Shown: one piece after another, positions 1 to 11,124 of the stretch
Layout: each line of letters opens with the position of its first letter
Numbering within the stretch: position 1 is the first letter of the stretch
Source: Lunularia cruciata
Lineage: Eukaryota; Streptophyta; Marchantiopsida; Lunulariales; Lunulariaceae
Length of the DNA stretch: 64,000 nt
NCBI GenBank assembly: GCA_948567375.1
Contig: OX419756.1
Coordinates: 24,840,552-24,904,551 of the forward strand
Direction of reading: 5' to 3'
Notes under the pieces: generated by a model
Told to the model about the DNA's origin: nothing
The model's database searches: none
What the model saw: the letters and a program-made list of their open reading frames with translations, nothing else
Position numbers and translations under genes: made by a program

Positions 1-1465
1 AAAGTTGGTATTTGGCTTCCTTCTTGAACTAGTTGAACTCAAGGCGGAGTGCCTTCTAATCTCCTCCATATCTCTTGGGCTTGGATGCTTGATGATCTTG
101 TTTGTTTTTAATAGTGGTACATTTCCTCTTCAACTCTTGGTTCTCTTGTAACAAAGCACTTACCCTCAAAGCCCTTGCCTTGCACAAATCTCTTGCTTTT
201 GCTATCTCATCCTTCACCATGTCCTCTCTAGCCTTTTGAGTGTAGATTTGCTTGTGCATGGCCTTGATCAGCATGGCATAGTCCACCATAGCAAGGCACT
301 TGGCTTGGTACTATGGCAATAACACCTCCATTAATTGCAATGTAGAGCCCATTGAGTGAATGGTGAAATTCAAGCTATCTTGCACCTACACTGACTTGGA
401 TGTTGTAGATACCAACCTCAAGAAGATCTATCACAATGCTGATCTCCTCTTCTTCTTTGGCATTGTTGGTAATTTGGTCCTCTTCTTCAATGCAACCATC
501 AGCCTCTTCTTCTTCTCTTGGCCAAAGTTTTTGGTCCCTCAAGCACTCATCCCAATCTTTCACTTCTATTGTGGCTGATTCTTCTTGGAAATTTGGACCC
601 AAGAGTGCTTGCTCAATTATTGCCACTTCTTCCACCATGTATTCTTCTTCATCTGCAAGGCCCTCATCCATGTCTTGGTCCTGCAATTGGGGATCAGATT
701 GAGCATCCTCCCAAGTTTCTTCTCCTTCTTTTTTGTCTCCTAAGGTAGAGGTTGATCCTTGAAAAGTGAAGGACCCTTGCTCCTCCTCATCTTCATCAAC
801 CTCAATGTCCTCAACTTCATCTTCCAAAGATGACACTTCAATAATTTGGGCACTTGCCTTTGACTTCTTATCAAGAGGACATGGTTTCTTCTTTGGGGTG
901 GTGTTCTTCCACTTTGGTGCCTTGGGCAAGGCTTGCTCTTCATCTACAAGCATAAATTGGCCTACCTCTACAAATTTTTTATCTGCCAAGCAATACTTGG
1001 TGATTTGAGTAGGTCCTTCAAGTTGCACTTCAAAATAACATACAAGATAAGCATGGGTAGAGAACCTCTTCCTTGGTTAGAAGGTTTTCCCCATGTAGTA
1101 GTGCATTGTGAAACGAGAAATGTAAGTAGCTCCTCCTTTGTCTTCAAAATCTTTGTGCATGAGCTTGCAAAGCTTGTCAAACATTTTGGCCCAATCTATA
1201 GGCTCTCTTGCATACATATAATCAAAGAACATTGCTTGGTCATTAGTTAAGTAGGTGGTTTATTTATGTTTGAAAAGTTTCATATTTGCTTCTACAATGG
1301 CTCTTTGGACAAGGTCTTCCTTGTCACTAGCTACACTACATCCATTGTTCTTGGAGCACTTATAGTTAAAGTGGCTCTTGAATTCAAGGGTTAGCTCCTT
1401 GTTTGAAAATCTAAGGATAGCCTCAAGAGCCTTCCTATAAGTGTTGGGAATGACTACCATGGTTC
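1..1465 (-). pseudogene. Gag-like polyprotein of family Y, runs off the window edge
   Basis: Reading leftward from an ATG near 1456, a gag-like protein can be followed in pieces to the window edge. The first piece starts MVVIPNTYRKALE and ends at a stop near 1260. A second stretch (about 1250-1030) carries FFDYMYAREPIDWAKMF. The next open frame (1028-375, 217 residues) has a basic patch, KKKPCPLDKKSK, followed by long Glu/Asp-rich segments. The tail (289-56) contains KNKQDHQASKPKRYGGD and is probably coiled coil. No protease, reverse transcriptase or integrase follows. The pieces align in order with the plus-strand copy at 41.48-43.5 kb, which is the main evidence that this is one mobile family. 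I do not recognise a named family. The protein is inferred to be a virus-like-particle or nucleic-acid-binding gag protein of a non-autonomous LTR element. The stop near 1260 and frame breaks show decay. Confidence 0.6.
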
Positions 1466-1519
1466 TTGCAAACAAAGATGTTGCAAGCAATTGATGTACT
1501 CGACCAAGGGCTTCACTTC

Positions 1520-2274
1520 ACACTAAGTACCTAAGATCACGCTAAGTACCTAAGATTGCACCAAATTCTACTCTCAAAAATGACTTTGAGTACTCAATAT
1601 TTCATAGAAATTTACAAGACACTACTCAATCAACTAAGCAAATAGATTGAGCTGCCATTGCAAGCCATGCACTTTAATTTATATAGCCAAATCCTAGTCA
1701 TTACTTAGCACTCAAGAGGTTATAGAGTGCATAGGCACTTGCAATTATGCAAGCAAAGGCCTCTACATGTTGTCCTTGGGCAAAGTCACCTTCCCATGTG
1801 CCAAAAATCTGTTTTCCAAACACTTTCTCCAATGCGACACTTGCCCACTAAGTGCCAAGTGCTATCTTGTAGGTAACCGCCGCGCTTGGCAGCAAGTACC
1901 ATTAGAAGTAAGTGCCATTTGTGGCAAGCTCAAATTTTAGTGCCACTTCCCTCCAAGTGACAAGGTGGCACTTGGAAATTAGGCCTATATGCCTCACCTG
2001 TTTGCACTCCAAATGTTGCAAGCACTCCAAGTGTTGTTCCATCCTCAAGCACTTGGGGTCATTCTACACCTCTTTGAGTAATTCTCATTTCCTTTTTGAT
2101 ATAGCTTTGCTTGTCACCCTGATACTTGGTCATGTAGCTCATGTGATCTATACTCACTCATTCTTCCATAGCATTCAAGATTATCTTATATTACTCCAAT
2201 TGTTGAACATCCTACAAGTAGGTCAGCTTGCAAGTACTTGGAATTATCCTACATCACTCTAAGTGCTTCTTACA
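1520..2274 (-). repeat. Putative LTR of family Y (5' LTR of the minus-strand element)
   Basis: This stretch lies directly upstream of the family Y gag. It aligns with 40652-41435 on the plus strand. Both start with TG followed by AGAAGCACT and GTGATGTAGG. Both carry TATATAAATTA or a close variant about 100 bases before the end and finish near the motif AATCTTAGGTACT. The TATA-like box followed by gag fits a promoter-bearing 5' LTR. In this copy the last motif is duplicated (CTAAGTACCTAAGAT appears twice near 1525-1555). The 3' boundary is uncertain because the second LTR is outside the window. Confidence 0.55.
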
Positions 2275-2279
2275 TTCAC

Positions 2280-4600
2280 TCCCCCAAGTACCTCTATATT
2301 TGAGGCACTTCTCCCAATAACTATATCATTCTCCATGGTTCTTACCACTTAAGCCTTATATGATCATCAAAACCAAATTTTGAAGAAATGGGACAAATGC
2401 ATCTAAGATTATTGAAACAATGGTAATAATAGTATGGAAACCCATCATCCACTCTTTCTCATTGGCATTGGCCAATTACTATAAGTCCCAAACAAGTCCA
2501 AGAGCTCCTTCTTGAAACACATGTGAGCTAAGGAAACTTGTGAGGGTGGATAAAGCGGCTTGAGCTACCTAACAAGGTTAACCACAACCACAAATGACCT
2601 ATCAACCACTACTATTTTTGACACTGGCACCAAACAGCCAAAATATAATCAATAGTAAGGTGGGCTACCATTGAAGCACATCATAGGCAGATTGTAAAAC
2701 TTTTCTAGGTAAGAGATTAGTCCACCAAAGACAAAGACAATGGGCTTGTGATCCAACTTTGGCTACATCCAACAACATGGCAATTCCCATCCAAGAATGG
2801 ACTTGATGTGTACTTGCCACCACCTATTTGCAAGAGTCACCCATCAAATGGACATTCTCCAAAATGTAGTCTAGAGCAACATACTAATGAACTTGAAGAT
2901 GTCAAAGTTTACATAACATCTCTTAAAACACACTAAAATGGGAATCTTGTAGACCTTGACCTTGGCTAGCACACGTATGTCCTTAACATGGCCATCCAAA
3001 AATCACCAAATGAATGGAACCATGTCGCTCTAGATCATATGCCTCTTGGTAAAGGTTTTTTGGTAACCAAACCCTTGACTACTAACATTGGTAATAACTC
3101 AAGATACCAATAGGCCAAGTATGTTACATGTTGTAAAGAGACTTGAATAGCAATCTAATACCTCTCAATATAAAATTCCCTCTACATCCATATACCTAAC
3201 TGTATTACCATAGCTAGTCCAATGCTAATCCTATTAAACAATTCTAATAGGCATATTCCCTCCATATTCCCTCATTGCTAAGCAATGACTGTGATATGCA
3301 AAGGTTACAAGGTAATAGACTTTTGAGGCCCATACTCACACTAGTATCCTAGTGGTACAAAGGCTCCACTCCAAACCTATTGCACCAACTGATCTGCATG
3401 TTGTTGCAATGCCTCCTCAAAACTCCACAATAGAACATCCAAGGTGGGTAGAACAATCTCACTTGTACTCCAAATCCAAGTGATCTCCTCTAGTACTGTA
3501 GTATGTTCCACCCCTCCAATAAGTCACCAGGCCAAGAAAAGGAACCAATGAAATCTAAAATTGATGCCATGGTCCTTGATTGTAGTGAGCCAAGACTACC
3601 ACTACTAAAGCACACTAGTAAGCAATATACACATCCCTCACCTGACTACCAACCTGGCCAAAAGGTAATTGTCTTCTCCCCATAATCAATATTGAAACCC
3701 ATGGGGTATTATAATACTACTCCACCAACTAGCATATCAAATGACTTTGCTACAATGGCCTGAGCTCTCAACATAGAGCCATCAATTGAATAAATAGGCT
3801 GAATATAGACAATGAGCTCTCCACATATAAATTAATATGTAGAACCATGCCCTAGAGATGTTTGGATCTAAAATAGACACCTCTCTACATTTTTTTTTGG
3901 AGACCAAGATTGACAATTGCAGCCTTCCCTAACATAAGAGGCTAGGTAGCAATGTTTAATTAGACCCTCTATGGTGTATAGACCTTCCTTGAAGGTCCCA
4001 CCAAATGGAAAATCCCACTCTAGTTGTTCAATATGACAACTCCAAGTATAAACTAAGCTTGCTCAAAGGCAAGTCTAGTTGGTAACTCTTCCAACCTAGT
4101 TGTTGCTACTTGCCATAAACCATTGGTTGGTAAATGGATATGATACTCCTCAACCAAGTCAGCTCCAGTATCTACCACCTTTGCTCTAGAATTAGGAACC
4201 ACATTATCCCTACTCTTACAAAGTGTGGTAGCCAATTGGAAACATGTCATTGGTTGAGAACAAAGAGAAGTGCATAATCAATTGAGCCACCTCCAATATT
4301 ATGCTAGACACAATCTATGTAGTAGTAGGTGGTTGACTAGTATCTATTCCATCATGCATTCCATCATCACCTACCACACCTACATAAGGACATCTAGAAG
4401 CCATGGATGTTGTCGGTAGAGTCTTAGAGAATGTGAAAGACTAGGGAAGTTGACCCTCTTTACTTGCCTCTCTTCTCTATAGGTCCAACTCCATTGATGT
4501 TCCTCTAGGCTTTGGAGCACATACTACACTCCTAGTCACTATAGAAGATGCAACTAATTGTGTTGCTCAACATATAAAGTCCAAGACATCTCTATCACAA
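2280..4600. other. Degraded sequence without a recognisable gene
   Basis: About 2.3 kb with only short open frames. A minus-strand fragment at 4250-4053 could belong to the gag/pol relic on its right, but I see no diagnostic protease, reverse transcriptase or integrase motif. The base composition and many stops suggest an old retroelement interior. No conserved site can be supported. Confidence 0.3.
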
Positions 4601-5560
4601 ACTTAAGAGATGGAAGCCTCATGATCTAAATCTGATCTCCTCTCAACTATGGCCATGCTAGCCAATCTATGCTCCAATTGTTGAATCCAAGTAGCCAAGG
4701 TTGTAACAAAAGCAAGGGTAGGTATTTCACTCCTACCAAGTGTGGGTTCCCTACCACCACCTTGTCTTACATGACCTAGGGCTCCTCTACTACCCACCAT
4801 AGCAACCCTACCACTCCATAACTCCGGCTGGAGATCAAAGCATTCGTCACTATTGTGACCAAATCTATGGCAATGGTCACCATCTCTATGTTGATTATGA
4901 TGCACTAGAGACATCATGTCCATTGCCTTGAGTGCACTTTCTCTTGTGGTGAGGTCCACCACAAGTTCAAAAATTAACACCATTACTCATTTGTTGTTAT
5001 TGACCCAAAAATGAAGGTAAGGCTTTAGTTGCACTAGCCCTCTACTCCCTCCATAAGATTTGAGATGTCCACTCTAACCTTGGAAGCCAACATAATGTAG
5101 TGCACTCAAGAAGAAGTAACAACTATGGATGAGGTCTCTCTACCAAATCCAAATATCACCTCTCTCTTCCACCATGTTGAGCTTAATATGCTCAACCAAA
5201 CTAAAGACCACCGCCAAAGTAGATGAAGTAGCATGGAATAATGTAGCATCATGTACTCTATATCTCAATTCCTTGTCTAGTGATTCCATACCAAATTTAT
5301 TTTCTTGGGCTTCAATAACTTCCTGAGTGAAATTGATCAATGAATAAAGTTAGGTCCGCATCTATTGTAGATCACACCAACTATCAAACTCTTGGATGAA
5401 GTTATCCAACTCAATGGTACTCATTGTACCAGAATAACACCTGGGGCCTTTGGAGGCCCCATAAATCTTATCCATGCTCCACAACAATGGTGTGGACACT
5501 CCATGTGCACTCTCACCTAAATTAGCTCTCATATCAAACTCCGAATTGAAATCAATCTCC
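4600..5560 (-). pseudogene. Ty3-type gag relic with a zinc-knuckle-like motif
   Basis: Two minus-strand frames look like consecutive parts of a plant Ty3/gypsy gag. The upstream part (5340-5140) reads INFTQEVIEAQENKFGMESL, then a segment resembling the retrotrans_gag helical region (LDKELRYRVHDATLF, then SLVEHIKLNM). The downstream part (4983-4603) carries CHRFGHNSDECF, close to the CX2CX4HX4C knuckle but lacking one cysteine. A stop lies between them. The function, capsid and RNA packaging, is inferred from order and motif only. Assignment to Ty3 rather than another LTR group is tentative. Confidence 0.4.
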
Positions 5561-6147
5561 TCCCTTGCTAGGACCTAAGGTACAAGTTATATCAAGCACC
5601 ACTCCATGTTAACCTACCATATATTGTGGCAAAATCTCCTCAAAGACCTCCATTGTGACAATGTACTCTAAATGGCAATTGTAACCACCAAGTGTCACCC
5701 ACTAATATAATTCTAACTATGACAACTACACTAAGAGGAAGGCAAGCTTGTAACTTGCCATCATAACATGCAGTCTCTTGGTTTGTAGGTCATTACTTCC
5801 CACCTCATTGGAGAGAAACATAGGTAGCCTAATTGATCATCACTCCAACCTCACTACCAAGAGCATATTAGAACATCAATGTTCTAAGTATCAACTCACC
5901 TCACACAAACCTTGTGCACAAACAAGAAGCATAGAATGGAGGAGGTCCAATCACAAGAAATCAAAATAATAACACTCTATCTCATAAATCAAAACAAGAC
6001 TCACTCTACCACCATTTGGCACTTGATATAATGGGGGTCTCTCTACTCTTATGCTACTAGGATCACCAAGGATGAGATCAAATTGCCTCTCCTAGCTAAA
6101 GCTACATGAGTATATGTATCGTGCTACCAAGCACTAAGATAACAAGC

Positions 6148-6222
6148 AAGGATAGACCAGTTGGTTAGTGCATTAGTATAACAACCAAAGATCTAGGATT
6201 CAAACCCTATTGCACACAATCT
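6148..6222 (+). repeat. tRNA-like SINE head or tRNA pseudogene
   Basis: A segment reading GACCAGTTGGTTAGTGCA resembles a tRNA D-arm / RNA polymerase III A box. About 30 bases downstream CTAGGATTCAAACCCTA resembles the B box (GGTTCRAAYCC). The spacing fits a tRNA-derived promoter. The acceptor ends do not pair convincingly and no anticodon arm is clear, so it is not a functional tRNA. A tRNA-derived SINE is the likelier reading; its tail cannot be delimited. Confidence 0.4.
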
Positions 6223-6229
6223 TGAAGGG

Positions 6230-7375
6230 TGGACAGATTTTTCCAAACAACTACCAAAAATTCAACTAAATTGATTAACCTCATGCCCACAAGCTAGGAC
6301 TCTCTAACACACAATCCTATACCTCAAAGCCTCTAAATGACAAATGAGGCATTTCTTCTTGCAATTCAAATCTTCGTCAATCTAGCTGACCTCTACCAAA
6401 TCTGACACACCTCCAAATTTGGTTGACCTCTACTAACTCAACCTTTGAACTTGGCTGACCTCCATCGAGTCCAACCTCCAATCCAATAGATCATCATGTC
6501 TTCTGCCAATCTGAAAAACTTCTAATCCATTGTTGAAAGAGCACAATTTTTCCAATTCAAAGGATGGGTTTTCCAAATCACTAATTCATAAGGATGGATT
6601 TCCCAATATACCTCCAATTTTGCTTTTCAAGTCCAATTTTCAACACCTAGACCTTTGATTTCACTCCCTTGCACTCAAATTGAACATCCATTGACTCAAA
6701 ATTGACCTCAATTTTGAGAAAATTGGGTAGCATTTCCATACACTGTCTGCCTCATTGTCAAATCTATAGCAATTTGAACAAGGCTTCCGCACAACTGCAT
6801 CAAATAACAATCACATGCCAACAATCAAAGGTACCATCAATTTACTAGGCTAGGGGATATCATCAATGCCTTAGTTCTTGTATCTGATTTCCCCTTGACT
6901 CTCACTTCTATGATGTAATGAGTTCATACTCAACTCGGATCATAAATCAATCCTCAACTCCATGGTTTTCCAACAACAAATATTAATTATAGTCAAGTCA
7001 CACTTACTCCAACTAAGAGAATTCAAGTGATGCTTGTCTACTTCTATCCATCATAGCAAAGAACTTGAAGGTTCAACATCATAGAAATGAGTTCTCATGA
7101 GTTATATTTCAAAGGTATACCCCTCTGCTCGACCTAGATCTCCAACTCTAATGTCTTTGATGGCACATCTAATGATTTGCATGGTGCAAATGACAATGGA
7201 TCCCATGGTGTGATCAATAACACTAACACAAAATCTGGCAACCATTAAATAATCTCTAATTAACAATCAATATAACTCTTACTGCTAGGACTATTACTCC
7301 AACATATAAGCAAACTAGCTATGACTTTATAAATGTCATGACACATCAAGTTCTCCTTGTACGCTATGGTAGGCC
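6230..7375. other. No gene seen; AT-rich spacer
   Basis: No open frame above about 60 codons and no motif that I recognise. There is a loose, degenerate repetition of TTGACCTCTAC / TTGGCTGACCTC between about 6375 and 6480, too diverged to delimit as a tandem array. Confidence 0.3.
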
Positions 7376-8072
7376 AATTTTGTGGTACCTACATTTTTCA
7401 TTTTTGACAAGTTTTGAAAAAGAAGTGTATTGTTGAAACCAAATTGAATCCAAATGGAGAAGAAACAAGGAGAAACTTGTGTTTGGATCCGGCCAAGGAA
7501 GTTGACTTCATGTAAGAGGAAGAAAGACTTGACTTGAATCAGCCCCAAAGGAGGGCAAACCTGAAGGAGGATTGGATTGAAGGAGGGTTTCTGTGCGTCA
7601 AAATAAAGGTTACAAGTCAGGATTACTACAAGGGCCATATCTTAGTGACCACATGTTTAAATTATGCATGCTATATCTTGTTGGAAGAGTCTCATTCAAG
7701 GCTTTCTGTTGCCACCAAAATCACAAAGTTAGAGGTCTGTAGTAGAAGTTACAAGAATTTGAAGTTTTTGTAGTAGATGTATTGAGTAGTTGAGTGATTT
7801 CGAGTTGAGGTTTGTTGGGTCCACACTACTTTGGGTATGTGTGACTTTGGAGTTATATGACTTTGAGTTTACACAACTTTGGGTTTAGAGACTTTGCCTC
7901 AAGACAAAGGTGACCCAATCCAAGGTAGTCAAACATCAAATGTAGGAGTCTTTGGATCAAATGTCTAAAGTAGTGAAGACAAAGAAAGAAGAGATAGTTA
8001 GGATTCCCATGACTTCAATTTCAGACCTAATTGAAGATAAAATAGAATTAGAAGAGAAAATAACTAGAGTGA

Positions 8073-8330
8073 ATGAACCCAAAGTGCAAGATCAGACAGC
8101 AAGTGTCTTTGGATCAGTTACTTGAGACATTAGAGAAGAGTTGGTTAGGAGATAAAGAGTTAGATAAGTTACCCACCAGTGCAATTGTAGTTCATAAAGA
8201 AGAAATAGTAGAAATAGAAGAGTTAGGAGTAGAATTAGGTAGACCCAAAGACAGAGGAGTGATAGGAAGATCATCAGGATTGGAAGCCGGAGTAGAAGTA
8301 GATATCAGATTGGATAAGGACCAGTTTTGA
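8073..8330 (+). pseudogene. C-terminal region of the family X gag-like protein
   Basis: This frame encodes a short Glu-rich segment: IVVHKEEIVEIEELGVELG, then RPKDRG and GLEAGVEVDIRLD. Nearly the same C-terminus occurs in the copies at 51.74-52.2 kb (plus) and 53.77-53.49 kb (minus). It is the best conserved part of the family. The conservation of acidic and aliphatic positions in an otherwise decayed element suggests past protein-level selection. The function is unknown. The upstream part of the protein is deleted here. Confidence 0.5.
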
Positions 8331-8348
8331 GAAAGCAAGAGGCACATA

Positions 8349-9100
8349 TGAAGAGGTGTAGTGTCATTTCAGATCTGCAGGTTGGTAAAGTTATTAGGAA
8401 ATAGTTTAGGGAGTTAGATAACTGTCAAGAGCTCAGACTATTTAAAGGAGGTCTTTGCAATAAAATTTTGTTTAGTGTTCATATTCTTGAGAATATATAA
8501 AGCAAAGCACTGATTTCAATGCTAATTACTTGAGCTTGATTCTGAGTATCAAATTTGTGTTTGTGAATGTTGAGAGAAATTTGAAATGCAAGTCAGTGTG
8601 TTTGTTGGATGTTGGATTCTACGGCCTTGATCTTCATTTTGTGTGTTTGATCTTGAGTGAAGTGCAATCAAAGCAATGCCTTGATAGATTTGAGAGGAAT
8701 TGTAGTGTTGATAGTATTTTTCATTTATGAGTGTAGTGTTGAGTTGATGTGAAGTGATTTTGATCGAGGAAATTGTGCCTTTAGTGGAATACAATTCTGA
8801 AGCAAAGTCTTTTTATAGTGAAGTAGCCATTTTCAAGGAAGACTAAATCATCACAATCAAGATTGTTTGGAAAGATTTGAAAGATTTTTGATTATGGGTG
8901 ACAAATTGTTGTGACACAAGACTGTGAGCAGTACTTGTTACTCTCTTCAGGATGTAGTTGCTACCTTAGAGATTAAAGACGTAACCAAGAAGAACTACTT
9001 GTTACAATTTGACTGTATTTGAATATTTCTGACTAGTATCTCTATGATAACAAACTTTACTTACCTTATTAATGTAAAAGTGATATTTGCCGGGTTGTCA
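8349..9100 (+). repeat. Putative LTR-like 3' region of family X
   Basis: The stretch follows the coding region after a purine-rich tract and starts TGAAGAGGTG. The same start is found at 52226 (plus) and, inverted, at 53454. It ends GGGTTGTCA. The length is about 752 bases here and about 749 in the inverted copy (52706-53454). It carries TATTTAAAGGAGG at 8439, consistent with an RNA polymerase II promoter. It would be the 3' LTR, but no 5' partner is present in any copy in the window, so the LTR label remains an inference. Confidence 0.5.
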
Positions 9101-9224
9101 CAAATCTCTACATCCATAGGCAATTGGGACAAGACTATATAGAATTACTACAATTAACTACTTCCAGATAAATGAGATTACTCAAAGATGGTCCTAATAG
9201 AAAGTGTCATAGGGAGACAGCCTG

Positions 9225-9316
9225 AGTTATGGAAAATGATTTGCATTGTGTTGCAAGAACCAAGAAATTAATTGGATTTCAAGGAATTTTACTCCAAAAG
9301 GGCAACAAACATTTAG
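9225..9316 (+). pseudogene. Fragment of Harbinger-type ORF1 (N-terminal part)
   Basis: A short stretch reading VMENDLHCVARTKKL then ILLQKG matches the beginning of the ORF1-like relic at 16.77 kb (VMENDLHRLVATKKL, then EILLQKG). The DNA identity continues across ATTTTACTCCAAAAGGGC. It is only a scrap; no DNA-binding region remains. Confidence 0.45.
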
Positions 9317-9354
9317 CAAAAACCTGATTGCAATGCATACTCACATTTGGATGC

Positions 9355-9500
9355 AAAATCAACAAGTGCTATCAAGCAACTACTAACAGCAAGTGCTATC
9401 AAGCAGCTACCAATGGCAACGAGCGGCTATGAGCACCAACAAGCTTCAAGCTTTGGGCCCCAACGAGGAGCTTTGAGTGCCATCTAGTAACTACAGGCGG
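9355..9500 (+). repeat. AGC/GGC-rich minisatellite-like stretch, first block
   Basis: Variants of AGCAAGTGCTATCAAGCAGC, GCAACGAGCGGCTATGAGC and CAAGCTTCAAGCTTTGGG follow one another. The same words recur at 10.56-10.83 kb. The stretch is markedly richer in G and C than its surroundings. The units are irregular, about 20-40 bases, and do not code for an obvious protein. Confidence 0.45.
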
Positions 9501-9879
9501 CTACAAGCCAAATATAGAAATGTCCTAAATAAAGGGAGAGAGGAGCAATGAAGGTGGGAGTGACTCAAAAAGTGCAACTTAGGGAACTTTGCATTGACAA
9601 GCCAAACATGCGCATAAGTCCCACTAGGATTAGGCTATACACAAGTTCATCCGCTTTGTCAATGAGATAAAGATATGCTGACACAACAAATAGATTTCAA
9701 GAAAATGTCATGGGTAGCTTTGTAGCTTTGTAGAGAAGGATTAAATCTCTATTTCTAAAAGCATTTGCCTACACTTTGACATTTTACCTAATAATGGTCT
9801 ATAGATCTTTGAGTGTGTTGTGCTAGGACCAATCTTATTGAGATTGGAATTGCACAATCTGGAGTTGGATTATAACAAT

Positions 9880-10480
9880 GTCATTGTCAAAATTTAAGTA
9901 TCTGAACTATAGACCGTGTGACACAAGAGCCAGACGCTCCAGTTGGGGATTTCCATTCTCAATTTTCAAGTAAGATATGGTGAGTTGTCTCATAATTTTC
10001 TCACATTGGTGCATAAGGTTAGCCAAGATGCTTGCTGATTCTTGAACCAAGGAAAACATATGTCTTTTGAGCTTCTGAATAACCCTGGCATCAAAGGAAA
10101 AAAATGACACTTAAAACTGACATCTTGATGAGGATTGCTGACTTCAAGGAGGCTTATCCTTCCCCTTGTCTATGCTTGCAACATAGCTTCCTTTGATTAT
10201 ATCAGCTTTCTCTATACTTTGTTTCCTTGAGCTTCCAGAAGCCAAAGTATCTTTATGTGGAAATTTAATCTTTTCCAGATCAGATGTATCTATCAAACTT
10301 GGTCTTGAACCTATTGTGTAGCTCCTCCCTCTAGGTGAAGAAGGCTGATTTGAACTTTCTCCTTGACTTTTGCTTGTTCTTAGGCTAGCATCTAGAGCTT
10401 TCTTGATACTTGAACACATCGAGAGAGTATTGGGATTCCCAGTGCTGGGCTTTTTGGCAAATCCCTAATCTGTGTCTGAT
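9880..10480 (-). CDS. Unrecognised Ser-rich open frames, possible gene relic
   Basis: The minus-strand frame at 10419-10144 (91 residues) is rich in Ser, Lys and Arg and reads QGESSNQPSSPRGRSYTIGS near its start, then SDLEKIKFPHK. The next frame (10110-9907) reads RVIQKLKRHMFSLVQESAS and looks helical. A stop separates them. They could be exons or pieces of one host-type protein, or part of a transposon gag. I do not recognise either. Neighbouring DNA on both sides is repeat, so a host gene fragment captured between repeats is possible but unproven. Confidence 0.25.
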
Positions 10481-10559
10481 GTCATTATTTTGGAAAATCT
10501 CAGGCTTGCACTGCCCTTTGTAGAACTTTTGCTGGATCCTCCCGGAGAAGCAGTTCCTT

Positions 10560-10860
10560 TGCAATGAGCGGCTTCGGGCAGCAATGAGCAGCTATGGGGG
10601 CCAATGAGCTTCAAGCTTTGGGCGCCAACAATCGGCTTTGGGTACCATCAAGCAGCTTTGTGCGGTTATGAGCGGCTCCAAGCAGCTATGGGCAACAACA
10701 AGCAAAATCCTATTTAATCCTAAATTAACACATTACTAACACATTATCAAGCAGCTACCAATGGCAATGAGCAACTACCAGCAACAACGAGCAACTATAT
10801 ACATCATCAAGCAATGACGAGCAAAATCTCATTTAATCCTATATTAACACATTACACCGG
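10560..10860 (+). repeat. AGC/GGC-rich minisatellite-like stretch, second block
   Basis: The same words as at 9.36-9.50 kb occur here (GCAATGAGCGGCT, CAAGCTTCAAGCTTTGGG, AGCAGCTATGGG, CTACCAATGGCAA). The block ends in two longer repeats containing GAGCAAAATC followed by ATTTAATCCTAnATTAACAC (about 10700 and 10825). The pattern suggests local slippage or unequal exchange. Confidence 0.5.
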
Positions 10861-10894
10861 GCAACGAACATATTCACCCTAAACAGACATTGTA

Positions 10895-11124
10895 TTAGCC
10901 CTAATAGGTAATTAATGCATTACGGTGTGACAATGGAAAACTCCATATCCCTTATTTTCTACAAATCACCTCTTAAGGAGTTTGCTAATAACAAAGAACT
11001 TGGCTAGAATTCCAGAGTGGTACTCTTTTTTCCTCTTACGTGCACCCCATATCGATTTAGTCAACGCTTTGAAATAATCTTTATGAAAATGTACAGAACT
11101 TCATTAAACTATTTCTAAAACCCC
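10895..11124 (+). repeat. MITE-like repeat (family Z), copy 1
   Basis: This segment aligns with 26222-26479 in the same orientation and with 58129-58372 inverted. Shared landmarks are TAATTAATGCATTACGGTGT, TTTAGTCAACG, a TACAGAACTT-like word, and the end CTATTTCTAAAACCCCCTA. The last word matches the inverted ends of the elements at 58-60 kb (TAGGGGGTTTCAGAAA read backwards). I infer a non-autonomous DNA transposon family; the other end of this copy is not visible. Confidence 0.45.

Larger units (their letters stand above)
7381..9100 (+). mobile_element. Gag-only element of family X, internally deleted copy
   Basis: The left edge begins TGTGGTACC and matches the left edge of the copy at 49288 (TGTGGTGCC). 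Left of these points the two sequences diverge. The right edge ends GCCGGGTTGTCA at 9100 and is the reverse complement of the terminus at 52706. The body is shorter than in the 49 kb copy, so most of the gag region is deleted. The preserved C-terminal coding part is listed separately. The last 750 bases hold a TATA-like TATTTAAAGG at 8439 and resemble an LTR. No second copy of that 750-base stretch is seen at the left end. The element therefore starts with TG and ends with CA but lacks a visible 5' LTR. Confidence 0.6.

Noticed and set aside
436-748. Plus-strand Ser-rich frames near the left edge
   Set aside because: They are antisense shadows of the acidic family Y gag.
5900-6000. Similarity between 5.91-5.97 kb and 36.37-36.42 kb (AAGCAT..GGAG..GTCCAA.CACAAGAAA)
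   Set aside because: The match is about 30 bases with gaps and no further collinearity, too short to claim a repeat family.
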